A stretch of 64,000 bases of DNA from Clostridiales bacterium (lineage in GTDB: Bacteria > Bacillota > Clostridia > Christensenellales > Borkfalkiaceae): NCBI GenBank assembly GCA_023667345.1, contig JAMPAF010000002.1:1-64000 (forward strand), in the 5' to 3' direction. A model generated the notes under the pieces. That model did no database searches and was not told the DNA's origin. It worked only from the letters and a program-made list of their open reading frames with translations. Each line of letters starts with the position of its first letter. Within the stretch, counting starts at the first letter, position 1. The position numbers were made by a program, and so were the translations under genes. Below are positions 41,287-49,985 of this stretch, piece after piece.

Positions 41287-42294
41287 TTAAATTTTTTCCT
41301 GAATTTTTGATATCATTTCTTCAACAACCTCGTCGATTGTCATATAGGACGTGTCAATTTCAAGCGCGTCGGACGCCTTTTTAAGCGGAGCCACGGCGCG
41401 GTTTTTATCCTGAAAATCGCGTTCGTTTATATCTTTTAACACCTGATTGTAATCGCACGCAATGCCCATGCTTTTATCCTCGTCGAAACGCCTTTTCGCG
41501 CGGACTTCGGGCGAGGCGTTTAAATAAAATTTAAACCTGCAATCGGGCAGCACGTTTGTGCCGATATCTCTGCCGTCTAAAATGCACGAGTTCGATTTGG
41601 CAATCTCGCGCTGCAGCGACACCATCTTAGTGCGCACGAAACTGTACGCGGATATATACGAAGCGAGCATCGAAACCTGCGGCGTTCTGATAAGTTCGGA
41701 GACGTCCTCACCGTCTAAAAGCGTCATCTGACCGCCGCCCGAGTACTCGACCTTTAAATCGAGTTTATTTATTAAATGTTTAACGACGTCCTTGTCGCCG
41801 TAGTCCTTTTTGTCCTTGACGCATTTGTAGGCGATTGCCCTGTACATTGCGCCCGTATCAAGGTATAAAATACCTAATCTTTTGGCGACAAGTTTGCAAA
41901 CCGTGCTCTTGCCGCTGCCCGCGGGACCGTCGACGGCAATATTTAACACCGAGGTTATGTCGCTGCGCAAATTTTTCGCGCCGTTTAAATAGACATGCTC
42001 GGGGCGCGCGTCGGTATCTGCAAGCACCATAACGCGTATGCATTTTTCGAGTGCGCCGTCAATCTCGGGTTCGAGAGACGAATAGAGCGCGCACGAGGAA
42101 AAGCCCGCCTCTCTCGCGGCTTTCGCGGGATAATATGACCTAATATCCGCAGTATTCGAAAACATTATGCAGATAAGCTGCTCCGCGCCGAGGCTGTTAG
42201 CCCGCATAATTGAGTTTAAAAGCTCCTTTACGGCTTGTTTTATAAGGTTAGGTTGGTCTGAATTTACCGTTGTTGCTCCGCGAATAGCTTTCAT
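41287..42294 (-). CDS. cmk: AroH-type chorismate mutase fused to cytidylate kinase
   Basis: A 335-residue two-domain protein. Residues 1-115 match monofunctional chorismate mutase of the AroH class (IRGATTVNSDQP, KCIRVMVLADTD, EHVYLNGAKNLR), converting chorismate to prephenate. Residues 115-335 are CMP kinase with P-loop VDGPAGSGKSTVCK, the LDTGAMYRAIAYK stretch and DGRDIGTNVLPD. AroH-Cmk fusions are not a textbook arrangement; they are noted as unusual. The end overlaps the next gene by 4 nt. Confidence 0.9.
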   Translation of the reverse strand: MKAIRGATTVNSDQPNLIKQAVKELLNSIMRANSLGAEQLICIMFSNTADIRSYYPAKAAREAGFSSCALYSSLEPEIDGALEKCIRVMVLADTDARPEHVYLNGAKNLRSDITSVLNIAVDGPAGSGKSTVCKLVAKRLGILYLDTGAMYRAIAYKCVKDKKDYGDKDVVKHLINKLDLKVEYSGGGQMTLLDGEDVSELIRTPQVSMLASYISAYSFVRTKMVSLQREIAKSNSCILDGRDIGTNVLPDCRFKFYLNASPEVRAKRRFDEDKSMGIACDYNQVLKDINERDFQDKNRAVAPLKKASDALEIDTSYMTIDEVVEEMISKIQEKI

Positions 42295-43523
42295 AATTCC
42301 TCCGCTTTTATTGAATTTCCCGCGGCAAAGCCCGTCGAAAAGGCGATTTGCAGATTAAATCCGCCCGTAAACGCGTCTACGTCGAGCACCTCGCCGCAAA
42401 AATAGAGCCCCTTGACAAGCTTGCTTTCCATAGTTTTGGGGTTGACTTCCTTGACGTCCACCCCGCCGCTCGTTACTATCGCCTCGTCAAACGACCTCAG
42501 CGACGTAACAAGCATATCAAAACTTTTAACCGTTGTCAACAGAGACTGCCTTTCGGCTTTGGATACCGAGTTCACCTTTTTATCGCCGCGCAAGGTTGCG
42601 CGTTTTAAAACTTCCCCGATTAGCGACGAGGGTAACAGTTCCTTTAACACGACGGCAAGATTTTTATTTGGTGACTTAGAAAAGTCGCGCAAAACTCTCT
42701 CGTCAAGCTGTTCTTCGGTGAGCGCGGGCTTTAAATCAAGCGACAGTCTTACTTTATTTAAATCAAGTCGGTTGATTAAACTCGAAGCGGTTAACATAAT
42801 AGGTCCGGACACGCCGAAATGCGTAAAGAGCATTTCACCGAATAGACTTTTAAATAATTTGTCGCCGTAAAATATGCTCAATCTCACGTTTTTAAGCGAA
42901 AGCCCCGAAAGAGCCGAAAAGTAGTTCCCCTTTAAATTAAGTCCGCAAAGCGCGGGCTTTAAACTAATAATCTTATGCCCGCAGTTTTCGGCAAAGCGGT
43001 AGCCGTCGCCCGTAGAGCCAGTCAACGGATAACTCATTCCTCCCGTACAGACGATAACTTTATCGAACGGAATTTTGTTATTGTTGACGATTATGCCTGA
43101 CACAGTACTATTCAAAACGGTTAAATTGTCGACTTTTTTGTTAAAATTGAACTTTACGCTCGTCGAAATGCAAGCTTTTTCCAAATATTTGGTTACGTCG
43201 CTTGCCTTGTCGCTTGCGGGAAAAACGCGGTTCCCTCTCTCGGTTTTAAGACGTAATCCTTGACTTTCGAAAAAGTTTACCGTCTCTTCGGGCGGAAACG
43301 AATAGATTGCGCCGCTCAAAAATTTAGCGTTCGATACGACGCTAAGCAAAAATTCCTGCGCAGATACGGCGTTTGTAATATTGCACCGCCCCTTGCCCGT
43401 AATATAAATTTTTTTACCGCTCTTCTCGTTTTTCTCAAAGACCGTCACGTCGTTTCCGTTGACTGCGGCGGCATACGCCGCCATCAGACCGGAAGCTCCC
43501 GCACCTATAACCGCAACTTTCAT
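42291..43523 (-). CDS. NAD(P)/FAD-dependent oxidoreductase (HI0933 family)
   Basis: A 410-residue flavoprotein. The FAD dinucleotide-binding motif GAGASGLMAAYAAA is at residues 7-20, followed by the family's GRCNITNA (residues 46-53), and the C-terminal GGVDVKEV and FCGEVLDVDAFTGGFNLQ. Members include BaiN-like dehydrogenases. Substrate unknown. It precedes aroH-cmk with a 4-nt overlap. Confidence 0.88.
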   Translation of the reverse strand: MKVAVIGAGASGLMAAYAAAVNGNDVTVFEKNEKSGKKIYITGKGRCNITNAVSAQEFLLSVVSNAKFLSGAIYSFPPEETVNFFESQGLRLKTERGNRVFPASDKASDVTKYLEKACISTSVKFNFNKKVDNLTVLNSTVSGIIVNNNKIPFDKVIVCTGGMSYPLTGSTGDGYRFAENCGHKIISLKPALCGLNLKGNYFSALSGLSLKNVRLSIFYGDKLFKSLFGEMLFTHFGVSGPIMLTASSLINRLDLNKVRLSLDLKPALTEEQLDERVLRDFSKSPNKNLAVVLKELLPSSLIGEVLKRATLRGDKKVNSVSKAERQSLLTTVKSFDMLVTSLRSFDEAIVTSGGVDVKEVNPKTMESKLVKGLYFCGEVLDVDAFTGGFNLQIAFSTGFAAGNSIKAEEL

Positions 43524-43534
43524 AATTTAAAATA

Positions 43535-43564
43535 GCGACGGAAACTTAATCAAGTTCCCGTCGC
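43535..43564 (-). terminator. Terminator of the decarboxylase operon
   Basis: A 13-bp stem (GCGACGGAAACTT with AAGTTCCCGTCGC, one mismatch) around AATC, 12 bp after the oadA-type stop. T-rich TATTTT follows on the minus strand. Confidence 0.8.
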
Positions 43565-43575
43565 AAAATTCTTTT

Positions 43576-45003
43576 TTATACAGGATAAACCTTGTTGGGA
43601 TTTTTAGCCATATCGCTGTCGACGCCGCTTTTCTGCGCCTTGCGCCACTTGAAGAAGTTTGTCGAAACCTCGGGGAAGAGCGCGTAAGATAGCACGTCCT
43701 CTTCCTTTTCGTAGAAGCCGTCGACTTTTACCTTTTCGGTAAGCTCCGACATTTCGTCCGCTATTAAGTCCGCGGGGCGGCAGGTTATAACCTCTTCGCC
43801 GTTTTTCGTGCATTGCGCTAAAAGGTCGGCATTGACTTCGCCGGGCACTTTTCCGTATTTGCCCAAAAGTAAATCCTTGTACTGCGCCGTAATGGTCTTG
43901 TACTTGCCCATCAGAACGTTCCACACCGCCTGCGTACCTACAATCTGGCTCGACGGCGTAACCAAAGGCGGATAACCGCAATCTTTTCTGACAAGAGGAA
44001 CCTCAGCAAGGCACTCGGCAAGCTTATCTTCCTGCCCCGCCTGTTTAAGCTGGTTCATAAGGTTTGAAAGCATGCCGCCGGGAACCTGATATAAAAGCGT
44101 GTTTATGTCGATTTTTCTTACCTTGGGATTTAAAAAGCCGTCCTTTTCGAGCCTTGCCGCAACGCCGTTAAAGTGCTTGATAATCGGCAAAAGCTTTTCG
44201 ATTTCTATGCCCGTATCGTATTCCGTGCCTTTAAGCGTAGCAACCAACGGCTCGGTTGCGGGGTTGGACGTGCCGTTACCTAAGGGCGAAAGCGCGCAGT
44301 CTACGATATCGACGCCTGCCTGAATCGCCATTAGATTAATCATATCGCCCGTGCCCGAGGTGTTGTGCGTGTGCAGGTGAACCTTGGTTTCGGGGCGAAG
44401 CTCCGCCTTTATCTTGCTTATAAGCTCGTAAGTCGTAAATGGCAACAACAGGTTTGCCATATCCTTAATGCAGATATTGTCCGCGCCCGTGTCTTCGAGC
44501 TGCTTTGCGAGCTTTACAAAATAGTCGGTTGTGTGCACGGGGCTTGTCGTGTAAACGACCGTAGCCTCGCAAACGCACTTTCCGCCCGCACCGTACTTTT
44601 TTATGGCTTTCATCGAAGCTTCGAGATTTCTCGGATCGTTCAATGCGTCGAAGCACCTTATAACGCCAACGCCGTTTTCAATCGACTTTTCGACGAACTT
44701 TTCAACCACGTCGTCGGCGTAGTGCCTGTAACCCAAAAGGTTTTGGGCGCGAAGCAGCATTTGTATGGGCGTCTTTTTAAGATATTTCTTTAAATTTTTA
44801 AGTCTGTCCCACGGGTCCTCGTTCAAAAACCTTAAACAGCTATCGAAGGTTGCGCCGCCCCAGGCTTCGAGTGAATAGTAACCGATATCGTCCAAAAGGG
44901 GCAAAACGGGCTCCATTTCCTCGAATTTCATACGCGTAGCCGCCTGAGATTGGTGCGCGTCACGCAAAATTGTATCCGTAATTAAAACTTTTTTCTTTTC
45001 CAT
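43576..45003 (-). CDS. oadA: Oxaloacetate decarboxylase/transcarboxylase carboxyltransferase (OadA/5S type)
   Basis: A 475-residue TIM-barrel enzyme. The N-terminal motif DTILRDAHQSQAATRM near residue 8, ICIKDMANLL and HLHTHNTSGTGDM typify the pyruvate/oxaloacetate carboxyltransferase family, with the metal His-X-His. There is no C-terminal biotinyl domain; the carrier is a separate gene (46285). ATG 45003 has CGGAG upstream and is preferred over 45024. It overlaps nothing but sits at the end of the operon. It transfers a carboxyl between oxaloacetate and biotin. Confidence 0.93.
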   Translation of the reverse strand: MEKKKVLITDTILRDAHQSQAATRMKFEEMEPVLPLLDDIGYYSLEAWGGATFDSCLRFLNEDPWDRLKNLKKYLKKTPIQMLLRAQNLLGYRHYADDVVEKFVEKSIENGVGVIRCFDALNDPRNLEASMKAIKKYGAGGKCVCEATVVYTTSPVHTTDYFVKLAKQLEDTGADNICIKDMANLLLPFTTYELISKIKAELRPETKVHLHTHNTSGTGDMINLMAIQAGVDIVDCALSPLGNGTSNPATEPLVATLKGTEYDTGIEIEKLLPIIKHFNGVAARLEKDGFLNPKVRKIDINTLLYQVPGGMLSNLMNQLKQAGQEDKLAECLAEVPLVRKDCGYPPLVTPSSQIVGTQAVWNVLMGKYKTITAQYKDLLLGKYGKVPGEVNADLLAQCTKNGEEVITCRPADLIADEMSELTEKVKVDGFYEKEEDVLSYALFPEVSTNFFKWRKAQKSGVDSDMAKNPNKVYPV

Positions 45004-45016
45004 ATCAATACTCCGA

Positions 45017-46273
45017 TTATGCAATCACCGACTGCACCGCGGCGGTGACAGCCGTACCGTTTACGTACCCGCCGAAGCATGCAAGCAACACACCCGCCGC
45101 TATCGCCGAACCTATTACGCCCGCTACGTTCGGTCCCATTGCGTGCATCAAAAGGTGGTTTTGAGGGTCGTATTCCCGCCCTACGTCCTCGGAAATTCTC
45201 GCCGCCATAGGCACAGCCGAAACGCCCGCCGAGCCTATAAGCGGATTAATCTTGCCCTTGGTAACTTTGCACATAATTTTCGCAACGAGCAAGCCGCCTA
45301 TCGTGCCGCAGATAAACGCGAACAACCCGAGCATAATTATATACAATGTCTGAACTTGCAGGAAAAGCTCGCCCTTCGCCTTACAGCCTACCGAAACGCC
45401 GAGGAAAATCGTAATCGTGTTCATAAGTCCGTTCTGCGCCTGCGACGACAGTCTTTCGACTACACCCGACTCTCTGAACAGATTGCCGAGCATAAGCATA
45501 CCCAAAAGCGGCACCGACGAAGGCAGAATTATTCCGACGACAAGCGTTACGATTATGGGGAACAGCACCTTTTCAATCTTGCTCACCTGACGGAGCTGTT
45601 TCATCTTTATCGTGCGCTCTTTCTTCGTCGTCAAAAGCTTCATTATGGGCTTTTGTATAATAGGGATTAGCGCCATATACGAGTACGCCGCAATGGCAAT
45701 CATAGGAATAAAGTCGCTTGCAAGCTTGCTTGTAACCATTATTGCCGTAGGTCCGTCCGCGCCGCCGATTATGGCAATAGACGCTGCCTCCGCCGCCGAG
45801 AAACCGAGAAGCACCGCAAGCATAAACGCAATGAATATGCCGAGCTGTGCGCCCGCGCCGATTAGCATACTTTTGGGGTTTGCAATCAGCGGACCGAAGT
45901 CGGTCATACAGCCTATACCTAAGAAAATGAGCGGGGGATAAATTACCTTATCCACGCCGAAGTATAAGTACCACAAAAGCCCGCGGTTTTCCACTGCGTC
46001 GTAAGCCGTATTCACCTCTTGCGTAATAGGGTCAATGGGGTGCGTGCCCCAAAGCACGGGTTCGCCGCCGGGGATATTTATTAAGAACATGCCGAAAGCT
46101 ATCGGCAGCAGCAGCATGGGTTCGAATTTTTTAACGATTGCAAGGTACATAAGCACGAATGAAATGAGCAGCATAACATAGTTCTGCCAGCTTCCGTTCA
46201 TAAAGCCCATATCCTTGAAAAGGTTTACGAAAATCTGCCCCATACCGTTACTTTCAAGTAACGAATTTAGCAT
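45017..46273 (-). CDS. oadB: Sodium-pumping decarboxylase, beta subunit
   Basis: A 418-residue integral membrane protein with about ten hydrophobic segments. Typical family stretches are GADGPTAIM and LGVSVGCKAKGE; it couples decarboxylation of carboxybiotin to Na+ export. A strong CGGAGGAGAAATG start is present at 46273. Confidence 0.93.
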   Translation of the reverse strand: MLNSLLESNGMGQIFVNLFKDMGFMNGSWQNYVMLLISFVLMYLAIVKKFEPMLLLPIAFGMFLINIPGGEPVLWGTHPIDPITQEVNTAYDAVENRGLLWYLYFGVDKVIYPPLIFLGIGCMTDFGPLIANPKSMLIGAGAQLGIFIAFMLAVLLGFSAAEAASIAIIGGADGPTAIMVTSKLASDFIPMIAIAAYSYMALIPIIQKPIMKLLTTKKERTIKMKQLRQVSKIEKVLFPIIVTLVVGIILPSSVPLLGMLMLGNLFRESGVVERLSSQAQNGLMNTITIFLGVSVGCKAKGELFLQVQTLYIIMLGLFAFICGTIGGLLVAKIMCKVTKGKINPLIGSAGVSAVPMAARISEDVGREYDPQNHLLMHAMGPNVAGVIGSAIAAGVLLACFGGYVNGTAVTAAVQSVIA

Positions 46274-46284
46274 TTCTCCTCCGA

Positions 46285-46638
46285 TTAACCGATAACGGCA
46301 AGAACAGCGTTGGTCTCTACGTTAGCTCCCTTTGCAACCGAAATTGTTACCTTTCCGTCGCAGGGCGCGGTGATATCGTTATCCATTTTCATTGCTTCCA
46401 AAACGATAATGGGCTGGTCCTTTTTGACCGCGTCGCCGTCGTTTACCAAAATCTTTTTGATAAGACCGGGGAAGGGTGATAAAACCTTTTCGCCGTTTGC
46501 GGGCACCGCCTTGGGTGCGGTAACCGTTTCCGCCTTTTCGATTTTGGTAACTACGGGAGCCGTGCCCTCGCTTTCGCCGACCTCTTCAACGCCTACCGAA
46601 TAGCTCTTACCGTCGATAGTAACAACAAAATTACGCAT
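46285..46638 (-). CDS. Biotin carboxyl carrier protein
   Basis: A 117-residue protein. The C-terminal biotinyl domain has the biotinylation site EAMKMDND near residue 87, and a Pro/Ala/Val linker separates it from a short N-terminal domain. It shuttles carboxyl groups from the transferase subunits to the membrane pump. Confidence 0.92.
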   Translation of the reverse strand: MRNFVVTIDGKSYSVGVEEVGESEGTAPVVTKIEKAETVTAPKAVPANGEKVLSPFPGLIKKILVNDGDAVKKDQPIIVLEAMKMDNDITAPCDGKVTISVAKGANVETNAVLAVIG

Positions 46639-46653
46639 ATATTTAATTTCTCC

Positions 46654-47052
46654 TTATAATCTCTTAATTCTTTTAACCGTGAACTCGCACTTCTCTTCGC
46701 GCTCCTGATAGTAAGCCATGATAGCCGCAACGATAGCCGCCTTCACCTCGTCGGGAATATCGTCGTCCTGCGCCGACGAAACTGCGGGAGCTTTTTCAAC
46801 CGCTTCGGTTTTTGCCTTCTTTTCGCGCTTCTTCGTCAAAAATTCAAGGTTGTTGGTCTTTCGCATAATAAGACCGACCAGCCAAATTATGCCGATAATT
46901 ATAATTATTCCAACGAAAACTACTAAAAAACCGATTAAAGCGTACAGCGCGGCTTCGCCGAAATTATCGAAATAAAAGTTATCGGGCGATTTTTGCTGAC
47001 CCGCCCAGTATGAGCCGTCTCCCTGAATAATCGCCATTAAATTATTTAGCAT
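46654..47052 (-). CDS. Sodium-pumping decarboxylase, gamma subunit
   Basis: A 132-residue protein with one membrane segment (about residues 36-62) and a basic, hydrophilic C-terminus (KRVEKCEFTVKRIKRL-like). Although the sequence is weakly conserved, OadG-type subunits look just like this and the operon position is exactly right. It stabilises the pump and may hold zinc through its C-terminus. Confidence 0.75.
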   Translation of the reverse strand: MLNNLMAIIQGDGSYWAGQQKSPDNFYFDNFGEAALYALIGFLVVFVGIIIIIGIIWLVGLIMRKTNNLEFLTKKREKKAKTEAVEKAPAVSSAQDDDIPDEVKAAIVAAIMAYYQEREEKCEFTVKRIKRL

Positions 47053-47059
47053 ACACCCC

Positions 47060-48436
47060 TCACTTTATCTGCATTTGCAGCGACGCAATCAGATACTGCC
47101 GTACAAACGCGGGCTCTATTATATTGTCGATATAGCCGCCCTTAGCCGCGTTTACGGGGTCAGAATTTTCGTCCGCGTACTTTTCGGCAAGCTTTGACAT
47201 ATCCGCCTTGCCGTCGGTTGCAAGCTCAATCTCCGCGCCCTGCGCGCCGTCGAACAGCGCGATTTTGGAATTTGCGAACGCGTAAGTGAAATCGTAACCC
47301 GTGGATTTTGCCGCAAACAGCGTATAGCCCAAACCTACCGCCTTGCCGTAAACGACCGAAATTTTGGGTGCGTCTATCCACGCCAACTGATAAAGGTAGC
47401 TTGAGGTGAACCTTACGAAATTGCTGTTCGCAACCTCGGGCGTTTCCTTTACGCCGAGCGTATTTACGAACGTGACGTAGGGCAAATGATATTCGCCCGC
47501 AATGTAGGCAAAATTCGAAAGCTTATTCATTTTGCCGGGGCAGAGCTTAACGCCGTTTTCGTTATCGAAAATAACCGCCGCGACGGCAATGCCGCCTATC
47601 CTTGCAAGATAGCACTTGACCTCGGGCGCGGTGTCGGCAAAAAGTTCGATTGCCGAGCCCTTGTCGAATACGTTCAAAAGTGCTTTTGCGTCACACTTTT
47701 TATTGAGCGCGGGCAAGGACGCATTTAATTCATCGCAGTCGACGACCTCGGTATTAATTATTTCGTTTAAAGCTTTGATTTTAGCGGCAACTTCCGCCAA
47801 ATCTTTGACGACGAAAGTCGTTAAACAGGTTTTATTCAGCGCCACCGCTCCGCCTACCTTTTCCTTGGGTAAATTCTGACCGCCAGTCGCAGTGATTACC
47901 AACGGACTCGTCAAGGCAAGCACCGACTTTTTATCGATAAAGAAATTGAAATCGCAGATACCCGCTAAAAGTGCAACCTGCCCGTAAACCTCGCCGTTGA
48001 CGACAAGGTACTGCGCTATACTCGAAGATAAGCTCTGCGCCTTTTTCAAGAGCGCGGCAATGCCTTCGAGCACGTTTACGCCCTCGCCCACGCGCACGCC
48101 CTGCGACGATAAAAGATATATAACGGGCGTTTGGTTCTTTTCCGCCTGCTCTAAGCACTTTATCATCTTTTCGCAGTTAGCCTTGCTCACGCCGCCGTTT
48201 AAAACCGCCGCGTTCTGCGCCACAACGTAATAAGGGCTGTCGTCGATAGTGGCGAAACCGCAGACGACGCCTTCGCCCTCCGCGCATCCGTCATAAAACT
48301 CGCTTTCGGAAAAAGAAAAGGTCGAAAGTTCGACGAAACTGCCCTTGTCGACAAGCGCGTCAATCTCCGCACGGACGGTTTTGCCCGCGGCGAAAAGCTT
48401 TTCCTTTCTTTCCTTTAATAACTTAATTTTATCCAC
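47060..48436 (-). CDS. Acyl-CoA carboxyltransferase subunit (MmdA/12S type)
   Basis: A 458-residue crotonase-fold protein of the acyl-CoA carboxylase beta/MmdA family, shorter than the usual 510 residues and divergent. Recognisable regions are YYVVAQNAAVLNGGVSK-like at about residue 68, IYLLSSQGVRVGEG (normally GAR), FFIDKKSVLALTSPLV, and VYGKAVGLGYTLFAAK (often GKAYGGAYIVM). It would take a carboxyl from an acyl-CoA such as methylmalonyl-CoA and pass it to biotin. First gene of the operon. The divergence leaves its substrate open. Confidence 0.78.
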   Translation of the reverse strand: MDKIKLLKERKEKLFAAGKTVRAEIDALVDKGSFVELSTFSFSESEFYDGCAEGEGVVCGFATIDDSPYYVVAQNAAVLNGGVSKANCEKMIKCLEQAEKNQTPVIYLLSSQGVRVGEGVNVLEGIAALLKKAQSLSSSIAQYLVVNGEVYGQVALLAGICDFNFFIDKKSVLALTSPLVITATGGQNLPKEKVGGAVALNKTCLTTFVVKDLAEVAAKIKALNEIINTEVVDCDELNASLPALNKKCDAKALLNVFDKGSAIELFADTAPEVKCYLARIGGIAVAAVIFDNENGVKLCPGKMNKLSNFAYIAGEYHLPYVTFVNTLGVKETPEVANSNFVRFTSSYLYQLAWIDAPKISVVYGKAVGLGYTLFAAKSTGYDFTYAFANSKIALFDGAQGAEIELATDGKADMSKLAEKYADENSDPVNAAKGGYIDNIIEPAFVRQYLIASLQMQIK

Positions 48437-48529
48437 TGATAAACTCCCAATGACAAATTTTTCCTATATAATTTTATCAATCAAACCTGAAAAAATCAAC
48501 TGATTTTCAGCGTTTTTTATACAAAAAAT

Positions 48530-48557
48530 GCCTCCCGAAACGGCAATTCCGAAAGGC
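48530..48557 (-). terminator. Terminator of the VTT-domain gene
   Basis: An imperfect hairpin (GCCT..AGGC with an inner CCGAA..TTCGG region) lies just after the stop at 48566. TTTTTT follows on the minus strand. Confidence 0.55.
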
Positions 48558-48565
48558 GTAAATTT

Positions 48566-49510
48566 TTATTCTTCTTTTTTGTTTTTCCGCTTGAATTTGC
48601 TCTTTAAAAAGCCGTCGATTTTGTCGGAATATTTCCACACAAGCCAGAAAGCCGCCACCACCGCCGCGGCAAGCAACACCCAAATAAGTATTCCCCACCA
48701 GGTGTTGAACGGTATAAGTTGCAGTGAAAACGAGGTCGTGAACACCGAGATTAGTCTGGTTACTGCTATCATAATTAAAAAGTACGTCCATGTGATTGAC
48801 GATAACCCAGCGACAAAGCACAAAATATCGTCGGGGAAGAGCGGCAACAAAAACATTATCGAAAGTAAGAGATAGTCCTTCCCCTTAACCTTTTCAAGCC
48901 ACTTATCCAAATCTTCCTTGCCGACTATCCAGCACACCGCTTTGTAGCCAACTACCCTTCCTATCGCAAAGGCGACGACCGACCCCGTAAATATGCCGAT
49001 AAAGCTGAAAAGCGAACAGCGGAGCGGTCCGAAAAGAGCGACACCCACGCCCACCGAAACCGAGCCGGGGATTGGCAACACCACCACTTGCAGAAACTGA
49101 AACAGAATAAAAATCAATACGGCGGTCGCGCCGAAGCTTGCTATATAGTCTCTGAGCGCGTCTATGCTCGTAAGCTTTGAAATTATGCCCGTCGCGCTGA
49201 TTATAAAAAATATTAGCGCAACCACGTCAAGGCAGACGAGAGTGCACAGAATAAGTCTGTGCACGGCTTGCAAATTAAGCACATAAAAGACAATATACGC
49301 AAATAAAAGCGCTAAAAGCACGCCGACGGTCAGCCAGAATAAAAGCGTGCGGTAAGTTGCAATGAAGGGCAAGCCCTTGTAATTGTAGCCGAGCGCGGCA
49401 AAAAGAAACGCCGCAAGCGTACAAAAAACCGCAGTTAAAATATTGACCGCAATTTTTGCCGCCCCGCGGCTGCTCTTACTCTGTTTAATAAAATTATCGG
49501 CATTTTCCAT
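48566..49510 (-). CDS. VTT/DedA-like membrane protein (TVP38/TMEM64 family)
   Basis: A 314-residue membrane protein with about seven hydrophobic segments. The VTT-domain pattern PGSVSVGVGVALFGPL and GSVVAFAIGRVVGYK (around residues 150-190) is recognisable. ATG 49510 (MENADNF) is chosen over a longer frame from 49579 that overlaps rnhA. Family members move lipids between leaflets; the role here is unknown. A palindrome (49513-49537) lies just upstream. Confidence 0.82.
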   Translation of the reverse strand: MENADNFIKQSKSSRGAAKIAVNILTAVFCTLAAFLFAALGYNYKGLPFIATYRTLLFWLTVGVLLALLFAYIVFYVLNLQAVHRLILCTLVCLDVVALIFFIISATGIISKLTSIDALRDYIASFGATAVLIFILFQFLQVVVLPIPGSVSVGVGVALFGPLRCSLFSFIGIFTGSVVAFAIGRVVGYKAVCWIVGKEDLDKWLEKVKGKDYLLLSIMFLLPLFPDDILCFVAGLSSITWTYFLIMIAVTRLISVFTTSFSLQLIPFNTWWGILIWVLLAAAVVAAFWLVWKYSDKIDGFLKSKFKRKNKKEE

Positions 49511-49512
49511 TA

Positions 49513-49537
49513 CTATATTATTATGGTAATAATATAG
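49513..49537. promoter_or_regulatory. Perfect 25-bp palindrome before the VTT gene
   Basis: CTATATTATTA (49513-49523) and TAATAATATAG (49527-49537) pair exactly around TGG. It sits between rnhA and the VTT gene start, within 3 nt of the ATG. Either an operator or an mRNA hairpin over the initiation region; AT-rich sequence makes chance dyads likelier here. Confidence 0.4.
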
Positions 49538-49541
49538 CCGA

Positions 49542-49985
49542 TTATGCCGATTGAAAATTTTTGATTGCGTCGGTTGCAAGCTTATCGCAGATATTGTTGT
49601 ACTCGTTATCCGCGTGCCCCTTTACTTTTACAAACTTTACTTTGTGTATTCGCGTCAGCGCGAGTAGTCTTTGCCACAAATCGACGTTCAGAACGGGCTT
49701 ATGGTCCGCTTTTCTCCACCCGCTTTTCTCCCAGCCGAACACCCAGCCGCCCGAAAATGCGTTTACGGTGTACGCCGAATCGCTGTATACTGTGACCTCG
49801 CACGGCTCTTTAAGACATTCCAAACCGCTTATCACGGCAAAAATTTCCATGCGGTTGTTGGTTGTGGAAGCCTCCGCGCCCGAAATGCGCTTTTCGTGTC
49901 CGTTGAACATTAAAACCGCGCCCCAGCCGCCTACGCCGGGGTTGCCCGAACACGCGCCGTCCGTATATAAAGTTACCCTCTTCAT
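49542..49985 (-). CDS. rnhA: Ribonuclease HI
   Basis: A 147-residue RNase H with the four catalytic acids: Asp in YTDGAC, Glu in NRMEIFAV, Asp in YSDSAY and Asp in GHADNEYN. It removes RNA from RNA-DNA hybrids. ATG 49985 overlaps the proC stop by 4 nt (ATGA), which fixes the start. Confidence 0.93.
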   Translation of the reverse strand: MKRVTLYTDGACSGNPGVGGWGAVLMFNGHEKRISGAEASTTNNRMEIFAVISGLECLKEPCEVTVYSDSAYTVNAFSGGWVFGWEKSGWRKADHKPVLNVDLWQRLLALTRIHKVKFVKVKGHADNEYNNICDKLATDAIKNFQSA

